64,000 nt of DNA from Desulfacinum infernum DSM 9756. Lineage in GTDB: Bacteria; Desulfobacterota; Syntrophobacteria; Syntrophobacterales; DSM-9756. The stretch lies in contig NZ_FQVB01000006.1 of NCBI RefSeq assembly GCF_900129305.1, positions 1 to 64,000 of the forward strand, in the 5' to 3' direction. Under the pieces are notes generated by a model that was not told where the DNA came from, did no database searches, and worked only from the letters and a program-made list of their open reading frames with translations. The position numbers and the translations under genes were made by a program. The first letter of the stretch is position 1; every line of letters starts with the position of its first letter. Shown here piece by piece: positions 8,734-17,579 of this stretch.

Positions 8734-9760
8734 ACCCCCACCACGCCACGGCGCACCCGGTCGCCAGGATGTTGGCCAGGGAAAGAGGCAGGAGCACCTT
8801 CCAGCCGAAGCTCATGAGCTGGTCGTAGCGCACGCGAGGGTAGGTGGCGCGCACCCAGATGAAGAAAAAGACCAGGGCGCCGGTTTTCAGGACGAACCAG
8901 AGACCGGACGGCAGCCACGGCCCCTGCCATCCGCCCAGATAGAGGGTCACGGCCACGGCGCTCACGGTGATGATGTGAGCGTATTCGGCGAGCTGAAACA
9001 GGCCGAACTTCATGGAGCTGTATTCGGTGTGGTAGCCGGCCACCAGCTCGTTTTCGCACTCGATGAGGTCGAAGGGGGTGCGGCAGGCTTCCGCAAAGGC
9101 CGCTGTGAGGTAGAGCACGAAGCCCAGCGGCTGGTAGACGATGAAGGGAAGCCGCGCCTGGGCGTCCACGATTTCGGTGAGGCGCATGGATCCGGCCACC
9201 AGCAGAACCCCCACCACCGCCATTCCCAGGGACAGCTCGTAGCTGATCATCTGGGCGGTCACCCGGATTCCTCCCAGCAGGGAGTAGCGGTTGTCCGAGG
9301 CCCACCCGCCCAGAACCACGCCGTAGGTGGAAAGGGACGAGATGGCCAGGATGAAGAGGACGGCGCCGGGAAGATCCGCGATGACGCCCCGGTGAATGCC
9401 GTATTGGGCCAGATCCACCGTGCGCCCGAAGACCTCCACGGTCTCCGGCGCCACCGTGTCCGCAAACGGGATGGCCAGAAAGGGCGTGATGGCCGCCACA
9501 GCCGTCACCCACGGCGCGATGGCATAAAGTCGCGGTTCGCTCACGGGAAGCGAGATGTCTTCCTTGAAAAAGAGCTTCACCCCGTCCGCCAAAGGCTGCA
9601 GGAGCCCCCACGGTCCCACCCGGTTGGGGCCCAGGCGAAGCTGCATGAACCCGAGCACCTTTCGTTCCATGAGGGTGGCGTAGGCCACGGCCGTGAGCAG
9701 GACGAAAAGGAGCACGGCCGTCTTGATGAGGGTGATCACGCCGTAAACGATCCAGTCCAT
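8732..9760 (-). CDS. nuoH: NADH-quinone oxidoreductase subunit H
   Basis: 342 residues with about eight membrane helices, the family norm. NuoH connects the hydrophilic and membrane arms and forms part of the quinone cavity. Signatures: GFMQLRLGPNRVGP near residue 38, PFDLIECENELVAGYHTEYS around 233 with its loop acidic residues, and the C-terminal RVRYDQLMSFGWKVLLPL. It starts 12 nt after nuoG. The stop codon merges into a heptamer repeat tract. Confidence 0.96.
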   Translation of the reverse strand: MDWIVYGVITLIKTAVLLFVLLTAVAYATLMERKVLGFMQLRLGPNRVGPWGLLQPLADGVKLFFKEDISLPVSEPRLYAIAPWVTAVAAITPFLAIPFADTVAPETVEVFGRTVDLAQYGIHRGVIADLPGAVLFILAISSLSTYGVVLGGWASDNRYSLLGGIRVTAQMISYELSLGMAVVGVLLVAGSMRLTEIVDAQARLPFIVYQPLGFVLYLTAAFAEACRTPFDLIECENELVAGYHTEYSSMKFGLFQLAEYAHIITVSAVAVTLYLGGWQGPWLPSGLWFVLKTGALVFFFIWVRATYPRVRYDQLMSFGWKVLLPLSLANILATGCAVAWWG

Positions 9761-9772
9761 ACCGTCCTCTTC

Positions 9773-12472
9773 CTATTTCGGCCCGGGATCGGCCGCCGCG
9801 CGGGTCACGCGCACGGGACGGAGAATCCCCCCGTCCGTCAGCCGGCTTACGGGCAGATCCTCGAAATGCAAAGCCGCCTGCACCGTTTGCCGCGGCACCC
9901 GCCGGTCCAATTCCACCGGGCCGGAAACGGCGCCCGATGCGGACTCCACCCGGACCTCATCGCCGTCCTTCACCTTCAGTTCGGCCGCGTCTTGAGGATG
10001 CAGCCGGAATCGTCCCCGGGGCTCCAGGGTTCGGGCTCCCAGCCCGTAGCGGCTGAGGGTTCCCGACTGGAAAAGGGACCGGCTCACCAGCAGCAGGAAC
10101 GGACGGTCTTTCTCGGATCGGGGCGGCAATTCGAGCCAGGGGATGACCGCCTTCAGGCTGGGGTCCAGCACCCGGCGCCAGCCCGTGGATCCGTATTTGG
10201 TACGGTACAGGCGATTCCACCAGAATCCTTCGGCGGGAATGTCCGGCAGGGCGTATTGATCGTAATGGGGAAACAGTCCGCTGATCTCCGAAAAGATCTC
10301 GGAAGCGGACAGGTATTCCATGGGACGGCCCAGACGCCGGGAGAGCTCGCAGAGAATCTTCCAGTCCTCCAGGGGCCCGTCCGGGAAAGAAATCCCCTTC
10401 TGGCGCTGCACGCGAAGCTCCCCGCTGGTCACCGTCCCCTCGGTCTCCACCGCCAGTCGTGCCGGGAAGACCACGTGGGCCTTGGAAGCCGTCCGATTCA
10501 GGAACGCTTCCTGGCACATGAGAAACGGCACCCGATCCAGGGCCTTTTCCACGACGCCTGCGTTGAGGGTGGTGCCGAAAAGATCCGTTCCCAGGATCAG
10601 CAGCCCGTGGACGGGTTCCGGGCCTTCCCCGGCCGCGGCGGCCAGCATGGCCGGAAGCGGCAAACCGGGATCCCGGGGCACGTCCGTCTTCCAGACCGCT
10701 TGGAAGCGGTCGGCCTCATCCAAGGGAGCGTAGCCGGGAAGCCAATAGGGGCTCACGCCCATGTCCGAACAGCCCTGGGTGTTGGCCTTTTCCGCGGTGA
10801 GGTGCACCTTGAGCTTCTTTCCCAGGACCAGCAGGAGGTCCGCCACGTAGCAGGCCGCGTCGTAGCCGTCCTGGAGGCCCGCCAGGTCGTAGCCCACCAC
10901 CAAGGAAGGCCTTTCGGCTTCCAGGAGCCGCTCCGCCAGAAAGACCATCCCATCCCGGTCCAGTCCGGTCACATCCTGCACCAGATCCCACCGGGTGGCG
11001 TCCAGCCGGCGCCGGAGAACTTCCTCCCGTCGAAAGTCCCCCAGTCCGCGAAGCCTTTCTCCGCCGGTTTCAAAGAGGGCCTTCAGGATCCCCAGCACCA
11101 CGAAGCCCGAACTTCCCGGCCGGCAGGTCCCGCCCCATCGGGCCGAAGATCGGAACCGGGTGTGCCGGGAGCTCACGACCAGAAGCTCCCGAAGACTCTT
11201 TCGTTTCTGCGCCTGGTTGATGCGCCAGACCAGCGGCGGCGTCTCCTTTTTCACGTCGGAACCCACCACCAGGACCGTGTCGGCCCGATCCAGGTCGTCC
11301 AGGGTTCCCAAGGCCACCTGGAATCCCGAAACTTCCCGGATCGCCCGATGGGATGCTCCTTCCCCTTCGGCCCAGGCCACCCGGGGGCGGCCCAGAACAT
11401 GGACCAAAGCCCGAAGCATCTTCTGGTGATCCAGGGCGCCGGTGGAATCCACGTGGGAAGTCCCCAGTACCGCCCGACAGAACTTCTGGAAGGTGTAGTT
11501 GCTTTCGTTGGTGGCCCGGGCCGAACCGATCCCGGCCAAGGCCCGCGGTCCGTACCGGCTACGGATCTCCCGGATCCTCTCCGCCGCATAGTCCAGCGCT
11601 TCCTCCCAGCCCACGGGAGTAAGCACCCCGTCTTTCCGCACCAGGGGCTGCGTAAGACGCTTTTCGTGCTGGACAATGTCCAGGCTGAAACGGCCCCGGC
11701 TGCAGATGATCCCGCCGTTCACCGACTCGTCGAAGGAGGCCGTCACCCGTTTCAGTTTCCCCTTCTTCGTTTCCAGCACCAGATGGCAGCCGCCGCCGCA
11801 GTAGGGACAGACGATCACCTGTTTCCGAAGCTGCCAGGCGCGGGCCGAATACTTGAACGTCTTGTCGATGATGGCCCCCGTGGGACAGACCCCGATGCAC
11901 GAGCCGCAGAACTCGCAGTCCATCACCTTGCCGCCGGCGGTCACGGCCGTGCGGTAACCCCGGTTGTCGAAGTAGAGGGCGGCCGCCCCCACCCAGCCCC
12001 GGCAGGTGCGCACGCACCGCTCGCAGTTGACGCACCGGTCGGGATAGCGCTCGATCAAGGGGGACTGGCTGTCGTACTGGGGGGTGAGCTTGGCCGCCTG
12101 GTAGGGCTGGTCGGAAATCTTCAGCTCCCGGGTGAGGTTTTGCAGTTCGCATTCCCCGCCCTTGTCGCAGATGGGACAGTCCAGGGGATGGTTGATGAGC
12201 AGCAGCTGCAGGAGTTCCCGGCGGTAATGGGCGAGGCTTTCCGATTCGGTGACCACTTCCATCTTGTCCGCCACCGGGGTGGTGCAGGCGGGAACGGGTC
12301 GGGGCGGCCCCGGCTTGACTTCCACCACGCAGATGCGGCAGGCCCCGATGGGGCTCAAGGCCTTGTGGTAGCAGAGCCTGGGGATGCGGATGCCGTTGGC
12401 GTCCGCCACTTCCATCACCGTCATGCCCGGCTGGGCCTGGTACGCCTTTCCGTTGATGGTCACCGTAATCAT
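9773..12472 (-). CDS. nuoG: NADH-quinone oxidoreductase subunit G (multi-FeS, molybdopterin-oxidoreductase fold)
   Basis: 899 residues. The N-terminal [2Fe-2S] domain has Cys34, Cys45, Cys48 and Cys63. The His-ligated cluster motif HPLDCPICDKGGEC follows (about 95-108). Next come two [4Fe-4S] sites, CVNCERCVRTC (about 146) and CEFCGSCIGVCP (about 185). The CxxCxxxCx27C motif of centre N7 (about 221-256) is complete, a feature kept in only some complex I enzymes. The remainder has the fold of molybdopterin enzymes and ends in a dinucleotide-binding-like domain. The ATG is 2 nt after nuoD. The reading frame is intact. Confidence 0.95.
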   Translation of the reverse strand: MITVTINGKAYQAQPGMTVMEVADANGIRIPRLCYHKALSPIGACRICVVEVKPGPPRPVPACTTPVADKMEVVTESESLAHYRRELLQLLLINHPLDCPICDKGGECELQNLTRELKISDQPYQAAKLTPQYDSQSPLIERYPDRCVNCERCVRTCRGWVGAAALYFDNRGYRTAVTAGGKVMDCEFCGSCIGVCPTGAIIDKTFKYSARAWQLRKQVIVCPYCGGGCHLVLETKKGKLKRVTASFDESVNGGIICSRGRFSLDIVQHEKRLTQPLVRKDGVLTPVGWEEALDYAAERIREIRSRYGPRALAGIGSARATNESNYTFQKFCRAVLGTSHVDSTGALDHQKMLRALVHVLGRPRVAWAEGEGASHRAIREVSGFQVALGTLDDLDRADTVLVVGSDVKKETPPLVWRINQAQKRKSLRELLVVSSRHTRFRSSARWGGTCRPGSSGFVVLGILKALFETGGERLRGLGDFRREEVLRRRLDATRWDLVQDVTGLDRDGMVFLAERLLEAERPSLVVGYDLAGLQDGYDAACYVADLLLVLGKKLKVHLTAEKANTQGCSDMGVSPYWLPGYAPLDEADRFQAVWKTDVPRDPGLPLPAMLAAAAGEGPEPVHGLLILGTDLFGTTLNAGVVEKALDRVPFLMCQEAFLNRTASKAHVVFPARLAVETEGTVTSGELRVQRQKGISFPDGPLEDWKILCELSRRLGRPMEYLSASEIFSEISGLFPHYDQYALPDIPAEGFWWNRLYRTKYGSTGWRRVLDPSLKAVIPWLELPPRSEKDRPFLLLVSRSLFQSGTLSRYGLGARTLEPRGRFRLHPQDAAELKVKDGDEVRVESASGAVSGPVELDRRVPRQTVQAALHFEDLPVSRLTDGGILRPVRVTRAAADPGPK

Positions 12473-12474
12473 CG

Positions 12475-13650
12475 CTATCGATCCACATCCGCCAGGACAA
12501 TATCAATGGTTCCAATGAGGGCGATCAGGTCCGCCAGCAGACGCCCTTCGGCCAGCTTGCTCAGCACCTGCAGGTTCACGAAGCTGGGGGTGCGGGCCCG
12601 CACGCGGAAAGGCCTGGACGTGCCGTCGCTCACGATGAAGAAGGCCAGCTCGCCCTTGGGGGCTTCCGTGTGGTGAAACACCTCCCCTTCCGGCACCCGG
12701 ATGCCTTCCTCCACCAGCAGGAAGTGCTGAATGAGGGATTCGATCCTGGTGTAGACGTCCGTCTTCTTGGGATAGGTGATGGTGGGATCGTCCACCGCGA
12801 TATCCCCTTCGGGCAGCCGATCCAAGGCCTGCTCGATGATCCGGCAGCTCTGGCGCATCTCCTCCAGGCGGACCAGATACCGATCGTAGGTGTCGCCGTT
12901 TTGCCCCACGGGCACCACGAAATCGAACTCCTCATACCCGCAGTAGGGATCCGCCCGGCGAACGTCCCAGGCGATGCCGGAACCCCGCGCCACCGGCCCG
13001 CTCAGCCCGTAATCCAGCACCTCGTCCACGGTGAGCACCCCCACGTCCCTGGTGCGCCGGATCCAGATGGGATTGCGGGTGAGGAGCGTTTCGTAGTCCT
13101 TCATCTTATCCGGGAAGGTCCGGCAGAATTCGCGAACTTCCGTGGTCCACCCGTCGGGGAGGTCCCTGGCCAGGCCGCCGATGCGAAAGTAGCAGGGAAA
13201 GAGGCGCCCGCCGGCCACGGCCTCGAAAAGGTCCATGAGCTGCTCGCGCTCCCGGAACGCATAGAAGAGCGGCGTCATGGCGCCCAGGTCGTGGGCGTGG
13301 GTGCCGAGCCAGAAAAGGTGGCTGGCGATCCGCGTCATTTCGGCGATGATCACGCGGATGTAGCGCGCCCTTGGAGGCACCTCCACTCCCAGCAGCTTTT
13401 CCACCGCCAGGACGAAGCCCAGGTTGTTGGCCGATCCCGCCAGGTAGTCGATCCGGTCCGTGAGCGGCAGGCATTGTTGGTACGTGCGGGCTTCCATGAG
13501 CTTTTCGATGCCCCGGTGCAGGTAGCCGATATCGGGCGTGCAGCGCACCACCACCTCGCCTTCCAGTTCCACCACCACGCGGAGCACGCCGTGGGTGCTG
13601 GGGTGCTGGGGCCCCACATTGAGGATGAGACGTTCCGGGTATTGACTCAT
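12475..13650 (-). CDS. nuoD: NADH-quinone oxidoreductase subunit D (49 kDa type)
   Basis: 391 residues from the ATG at 13650, which gives the standard start before NVGPQHPSTHGVLR. The open frame runs another 77 codons upstream, but those codons cross a repeat element and show no homology. GGAAAAG lies upstream of the chosen ATG. NuoD lines the quinone site together with NuoB and is related to NiFe-hydrogenase large subunits, though the metal-binding cysteines are absent as expected. It is separate from nuoC (not a CD fusion). The gap to nuoC is 318 nt and contains repeat R4. Confidence 0.95.
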   Translation of the reverse strand: MSQYPERLILNVGPQHPSTHGVLRVVVELEGEVVVRCTPDIGYLHRGIEKLMEARTYQQCLPLTDRIDYLAGSANNLGFVLAVEKLLGVEVPPRARYIRVIIAEMTRIASHLFWLGTHAHDLGAMTPLFYAFREREQLMDLFEAVAGGRLFPCYFRIGGLARDLPDGWTTEVREFCRTFPDKMKDYETLLTRNPIWIRRTRDVGVLTVDEVLDYGLSGPVARGSGIAWDVRRADPYCGYEEFDFVVPVGQNGDTYDRYLVRLEEMRQSCRIIEQALDRLPEGDIAVDDPTITYPKKTDVYTRIESLIQHFLLVEEGIRVPEGEVFHHTEAPKGELAFFIVSDGTSRPFRVRARTPSFVNLQVLSKLAEGRLLADLIALIGTIDIVLADVDR

Positions 13651-13807
13651 GGGCTTTTCCACACTGACCTGCCGTCGGGTTGCCGCAAAGGGAGGGGAAG
13701 CTGACGGTTGAAGCCGTCCTCGCTTCGCTCCCACACCCCACCCATCGGCGTATCTTTGCGCCAGAACCGGACGAATCTCGCCTCTTGTCCGGTTCTCTTT
13801 CACCTGA

Positions 13808-13957
13808 CTGAGGGACTTTTCCTTCGGATGTCTCTTACACCGCGTGATGAGCGGGCGGGGATAAACCCCGCCCCTACCCAAGGGGTCCGTGCCTTCTTGT
13901 AGGGGCGGGCTTTACGCCCGCCCTTCAGGCCTGTCCATGACAAAGAATCGTCCGATT
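13808..13957. repeat. Dispersed repeat R4, copy 1 (two internal hairpins), between nuoC and nuoD
   Basis: About 150 bp matching 47574-47724 in the opposite orientation, roughly nine positions in ten by eye. It contains two GC-rich palindromes, one around 13851-13876 (GGGCGGGG, spacer, CCCCGCCC) and one around 13899-13923 (GGGGCGGGC, spacer, GCCCGCCC). The outer parts are also conserved. The element fills most of the 318-nt spacer in the nuo operon. I see no gene in the remaining spacer. Confidence 0.85.
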
Positions 13958-13968
13958 TCGATTTCACA

Positions 13969-14451
13969 CTAGTCCAGATCCCAATCGGGCCCTTCCGTGG
14001 GATAATCCTTTCTCAGCGGATGCCCTTCCCAGTCGGGCGGGAGGAGGATCCGTCTCAGGTCCGGATGTCCTTGGAAATGGATGCCGAAAAGATCGTAGAC
14101 TTCCCGCTCCAGCCAGCCGGCGGCGCTCCAGAGCGGCGTGAGGGAGGGCACGCCGGGCGGATCCCCCTCGGCCCAGGTCTTCACCCGCAAAAGAGCGGAC
14201 TTTTCATGGCACCACACGTGATAGACCAGCTGGAATCGGGGGCGTTTGGGGAGATAGTCCACCGCCGTCACGTCACTCAGGTACCGAAACCCCCACCGGT
14301 CCCGAAGCTCCTTCATGACCTCCAGAAGCCGGTCCCGGGGCACCACCGCCCACCACTGGTCCCGGAAGACTCCCCTTTCCAGGACCGCGTCCGCAGGAAG
14401 CCCCTCCAGAACCTCTTCCACCCACAAACGGGTCTCTCCCGGACGGCTCAT
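13969..14451 (-). CDS. nuoC: NADH-quinone oxidoreductase subunit C (30 kDa type)
   Basis: 160 residues, a compact NuoC. The C-terminal signature [18 protein letters not shown], then [11 protein letters not shown], is complete (about residues 117-150). NuoC is part of the Q-module with NuoB, D and I. Its ATG overlaps the end of nuoB by 4 nt, so translation of the two is probably coupled. Confidence 0.95.
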   Translation of the reverse strand: MSRPGETRLWVEEVLEGLPADAVLERGVFRDQWWAVVPRDRLLEVMKELRDRWGFRYLSDVTAVDYLPKRPRFQLVYHVWCHEKSALLRVKTWAEGDPPGVPSLTPLWSAAGWLEREVYDLFGIHFQGHPDLRRILLPPDWEGHPLRKDYPTEGPDWDLD

Positions 14452-14981
14452 GAACGCACCTCCCCGATCCTTTCCACATCCGCCGGGACCCGCACCGGCC
14501 CTTCCTTACGGGTGAGGAAAGGATCCTTGCGGATCTTTTCGTGGAGCTTCAGGATGCCGTACAGGAGCGCCTCGGGCCGGGGCGGGCAGCCGGGAATGTA
14601 CACGTCCACGGGAAGATGCCGGTCGATGCCCTGGACCACGGCGTAGCTTCGAAAGATCCCCCCGGAACAGGCGCACGCGCCCATGGCGATGACCCACTTG
14701 GGCTCGGGCATCTGTTCGTAGATGCGGATCACGGCGGGAAGCATCTTCTTGGTGACCGTTCCGGCCACGATCATGAGGTCCGCCTGGCGGGGCGAGGCCC
14801 GGAAGGCCTCCATGCCGAATCGGGCGATGTCGAACCGGTTGGCCGCCGTGCAGATCATCTCGATGGCGCAGCAGGCCAATCCGAAGGTGGCGGGCCACAC
14901 GGACGACTTCCGGGCCCAGTTGACGAACCGTTCCAGGGTGGCCGTCAGCACCTGGTTCTGGATTCGCTCTTCTATTCCCAT
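14448..14981 (-). CDS. nuoB: NADH-quinone oxidoreductase subunit B (centre N2)
   Basis: 177 residues from the ATG at 14981. The longer open frame upstream overlaps nuoA and is not part of the family. The four N2 ligands are in place: the tandem Cys37-Cys38 in [10 protein letters not shown], Cys103 in MGACACSGG, and Cys132 in [11 protein letters not shown]. NuoB passes electrons from the iron-sulfur chain to quinone. The start lies 10 nt inside nuoA and the end overlaps nuoC by 4 nt. Confidence 0.96.
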   Translation of the reverse strand: MGIEERIQNQVLTATLERFVNWARKSSVWPATFGLACCAIEMICTAANRFDIARFGMEAFRASPRQADLMIVAGTVTKKMLPAVIRIYEQMPEPKWVIAMGACACSGGIFRSYAVVQGIDRHLPVDVYIPGCPPRPEALLYGILKLHEKIRKDPFLTRKEGPVRVPADVERIGEVRS

Positions 14982-15328
14982 TCCAAGGCCCCCTTGCGGA
15001 AGAGATAGACCAGGCCGATGAGGATCACCGCGGTGAAGAGAAGCATCTCCACGAAGCCGAACCATCCCAGATCCCGAAAGACCACGGCCCAGGGGTAGAG
15101 AAAGACCGTCTCGATGTCGAAGATGATGAAGATCATGGCCACCACGTAGAACTTGATGGGGAAATGGATCTCCAGGGTGCCCAGGGGATCCATGCCGCAT
15201 TCGTAAGGGAGCATCTTCTCCCGGGTGACCCGGCGCCGGCCGATGCGGGCCGAAAGAAAAAGGATGACCGCCATGACCCCCATGGTCACCGCGAGGTAGA
15301 TGAGTGCCGGAATGTAGACGGCGGTCAT
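14972..15328 (-). CDS. nuoA: NADH-quinone oxidoreductase subunit A
   Basis: 118 residues from the ATG at 15328, chosen because GGAGGTGA lies 5 nt upstream. The frame is open 12 codons further. Three hydrophobic segments are present, with the family motifs LPYECGMDP (about residue 40) and [13 protein letters not shown] (about 67). NuoA is a small membrane subunit near the quinone cavity. It starts 23 nt after the nuoEF stop codon, so the dehydrogenase-module gene precedes nuoA here. Confidence 0.95.
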   Translation of the reverse strand: MTAVYIPALIYLAVTMGVMAVILFLSARIGRRRVTREKMLPYECGMDPLGTLEIHFPIKFYVVAMIFIIFDIETVFLYPWAVVFRDLGWFGFVEMLLFTAVILIGLVYLFRKGALEWE

Positions 15329-15351
15329 GGAATCACCTCCAGCCGGTTCCT

Positions 15352-17199
15352 TTAGGCGGGGCACACCCCCAGGGGGCAGGCCTTGTCCACGATGTGGGCC
15401 AGGTATTCGTCCTTCAGCCGCTCAATGGTGGTTCTCACGAAAAAGATGGGCGACATGGCCAGGGCGCAGTTGGCCGTGGCCGACATGGTCCGGGCCAGGT
15501 CGATCAGGTGGTCCAGGTCGCTCTCGCGACCTTCGCCTGCGGCGATGCGCGTGAGCGTATCGTAGAGGACCCGGGTTCCGCGGCGGCACGGCGTGCAGAA
15601 TCCGCACGATTCATGCTGGAAGAAGTGCATGATGTTTCGAACCACGTCCACCACGCAGGTGCGCTCGTTCATCACCAGCATGGTGCCCGAACCCAGCGCC
15701 CCGCCTCTCTGCTGCATGGACGCGTAATCCATGACCGTGTCCAGATGCTCGGCGGTGAAAAAGCCGAAAGACGCCCCGCCCGTCTGGCACATCTTGAAGG
15801 GAATGCCGTCGCGCATCCCGCCGCCGTAACGCTCAATGAGCTCGCGAAGGGTCAGGCCCAGCGGAGCCTCCACGATCTGGGGCTCGTTCACGTGGCCGCA
15901 GATCTGGTAGAGCTTCACGCCCGGGGAATCCTCCGTACCGAAGGACCGGTACCAGGCGGCGCCGTTTCGAAGGATCGCGGGCACGTTGGCCAGGGTCTCC
16001 ACGTTGTTCACCACGGTGGGGTTTTCCCACAGACCCCGCACCCCGGGAAACGGGGGCTTCACCCGCGGGTTTCCCCGCAGCCCCTCGATGGACTCGATGA
16101 GGGCCGTTTCCTCGCCGCACACGTACGCACCGGCGCCCGAGCGGATCTCGATGTCGAAGCTGAAGCGGGACCCCAGGATCCTTTCGCCCAGAAAGCCGCG
16201 CTCCCGGGCCTGCTCCACCGCCTTCTGCAGCCGATACATGGAGAGGTAGTATTCGCCGCGAACGTAGATGAACCCCTTGTTGGCCCCCACGGCATAGCCG
16301 GCGATGATCAACCCTTCCACCAGCCGGTGGGGGTTTCCTTCCATGATGTAGCGGTCCTTGAAGGTTCCCGGCTCGCCCTCATCGGCATTGCAGATGACGT
16401 ACTTTTCCGGCGCCTTGATGGGAAGCGTGAAGGACCACTTGAGTCCTGTGGGAAAGCCGGCTCCGCCCCGCCCGCGGAGGCCCGACTCCTTCACTTCCTC
16501 CACCACGTCTTCCGGGGCCATGGACGAAAGCACCTTCTTCAGGGCCTCGTAGCCGCCCATTTGGATGTAGTCGTCGATGCTTTCCGGATCCACGTCGCCC
16601 ACGCCGTGGAGCAGCACCGCCCGACGATGCACATCCAGGTCCTTTCGCACCCGGCCGCCGGAACCGGGGAGTTTTCGAAAATCCACCGTGCGGCCCGCCC
16701 GGTAATCGTCGATCACCTTCCGGATCTTCTCCCGGGTGAGGTTTCCGAAGACCACCTCGTTGATCTGCATGGCGGGAGCCACTTCGCACACGCCCAGGCA
16801 CGAAGACCGTTCCAGGGTGAAAAGACCGTCCGGCGTGGTCTCCCCTTCTCGCACGCCCAGGACATCCTCCAGGACGTGGATCAGGTTTTCGACCCCCAGG
16901 ATGTGGCAGGCGGGAGATTCGCACACCCGGATGATGAACCGACCCCGGGGCTGGAGGGAGAGCATGGTGTAGAAGGTGGCGATGCCGTAGAGGTAGCTCA
17001 GGTGCACATCCAGCGCGTCGGCGATCTCGGCCAGCACATTGGCCGGAAGCCAGTTGCCGCAGACGGCCTGGGCCTCGGTGAGAAGCGGAAGAAGCGTTCC
17101 CTTCTTGCCGGCATGCTTGCCGATGACCTCACGAAGACGGTTGGATTCCTCGGGGGTAAGATCCTTGGTGGGGTTCAGAAAAACCGCCGGTCGCCTCAT
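15352..17199 (-). CDS. nuoEF: Fused NADH-quinone oxidoreductase subunits E and F (NADH-oxidising module)
   Basis: 615 residues. Residues 1-170 are NuoE, a thioredoxin-like [2Fe-2S] domain with ligands Cys93, Cys98, Cys134 and Cys138. After a linker of about 25 residues comes NuoF, with the NADH-binding GRGGAGFPTG at 243-252, the FMN-site ICNADEGEPGTFKDR near 268, and the N3 cluster ligands Cys532, 535, 538 and 578. The protein ends in AHIVDKACPLGVCPA. Such a CPxGVC tail normally leads into a two-cluster ferredoxin domain in HndC/HydB-type subunits, but here the stop follows at once. It is the first gene of the operon, and a promoter-like site lies about 100 nt upstream. Confidence 0.94.
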   Translation of the reverse strand: MRRPAVFLNPTKDLTPEESNRLREVIGKHAGKKGTLLPLLTEAQAVCGNWLPANVLAEIADALDVHLSYLYGIATFYTMLSLQPRGRFIIRVCESPACHILGVENLIHVLEDVLGVREGETTPDGLFTLERSSCLGVCEVAPAMQINEVVFGNLTREKIRKVIDDYRAGRTVDFRKLPGSGGRVRKDLDVHRRAVLLHGVGDVDPESIDDYIQMGGYEALKKVLSSMAPEDVVEEVKESGLRGRGGAGFPTGLKWSFTLPIKAPEKYVICNADEGEPGTFKDRYIMEGNPHRLVEGLIIAGYAVGANKGFIYVRGEYYLSMYRLQKAVEQARERGFLGERILGSRFSFDIEIRSGAGAYVCGEETALIESIEGLRGNPRVKPPFPGVRGLWENPTVVNNVETLANVPAILRNGAAWYRSFGTEDSPGVKLYQICGHVNEPQIVEAPLGLTLRELIERYGGGMRDGIPFKMCQTGGASFGFFTAEHLDTVMDYASMQQRGGALGSGTMLVMNERTCVVDVVRNIMHFFQHESCGFCTPCRRGTRVLYDTLTRIAAGEGRESDLDHLIDLARTMSATANCALAMSPIFFVRTTIERLKDEYLAHIVDKACPLGVCPA

Positions 17200-17579
17200 G
17201 CACCACCTGCCTGTGTTGTCTTGTGGCCGGGGTCACTGTCGCAGGAGCGGTCGCTGTCGCGGGAGCCAGAGAGAGTGAGATTTTGCACAACCATGCCCCA
17301 AGAGAAGGCCGCGTGTCAAGAAATTTTTCACAAAGTTCTTCCGCCGCTGTGCGTTTTCGCGGCCCCCTTTCCCCCCGGAAGGTCATCGTAGCCCTCAAGT
17401 TTCGCCTAAAAGATGACGATGGAATAAGAGATGCGGTTGAGGTTCACCATTGATCCGCCCGACCCCATCGGCCTGCATCAGCGGCCCGAGGGGGACGAGC
17501 GCTGGCCGGTGGTCTCCATGACCGGACCGGCGCGCACAGGGCCGGTCACGAACGGATTGCACCGCCGAGGAGGCACCCC
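17200..17579. other. Divergent intergenic region between nuoEF and the chemoreceptor gene
   Basis: 380 nt that hold the candidate nuo promoter. On the plus strand a 50-codon frame (17431-17583) ends in an ATGA overlap with the chemoreceptor start. It has no recognisable motif and a weak ribosome-binding site, so I do not call it a gene. GAGGAGGCACCCC just before 17580 serves the chemoreceptor. I see no repeats or terminators. Confidence 0.5.
17290..17319 (-). promoter_or_regulatory. Candidate sigma-70-type promoter of the nuo operon
   Basis: On the minus strand, TTGACA (17319-17314) is followed after 18 nt by CATGGT (17295-17290). The -35 hexamer is perfect. The -10 match is weak and the spacing is one over the optimum. 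It lies about 90 nt before the nuoEF ATG and is the only good -35 site I see in the intergenic stretch. Confidence 0.4.

Noticed and set aside
8567-12676. Very long plus-strand open frame (1369 codons) opposite nuoG-nuoH
   Set aside because: It is antisense to two well-supported subunits, its composition is rich in His, Gly, Gln and Arg as expected of a GC-rich shadow frame, and it starts in the heptamer repeat. The same applies to long frames opposite nuoL/M (4679-7348), nuoEF (15304-17391), infB (27083-29692) and pnp (33247-35199).
13651-13881. N-terminal extension of nuoD by 77 codons
   Set aside because: The extension crosses the R4 repeat and shows no family similarity, while the ATG at 13650 gives a normal NuoD.
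8732-17199. Membrane-bound hydrogenase or Fpo-type complex instead of complex I
   Set aside because: NuoD lacks the NiFe-binding cysteines, and a full NADH module (nuoEF, nuoG) is present.
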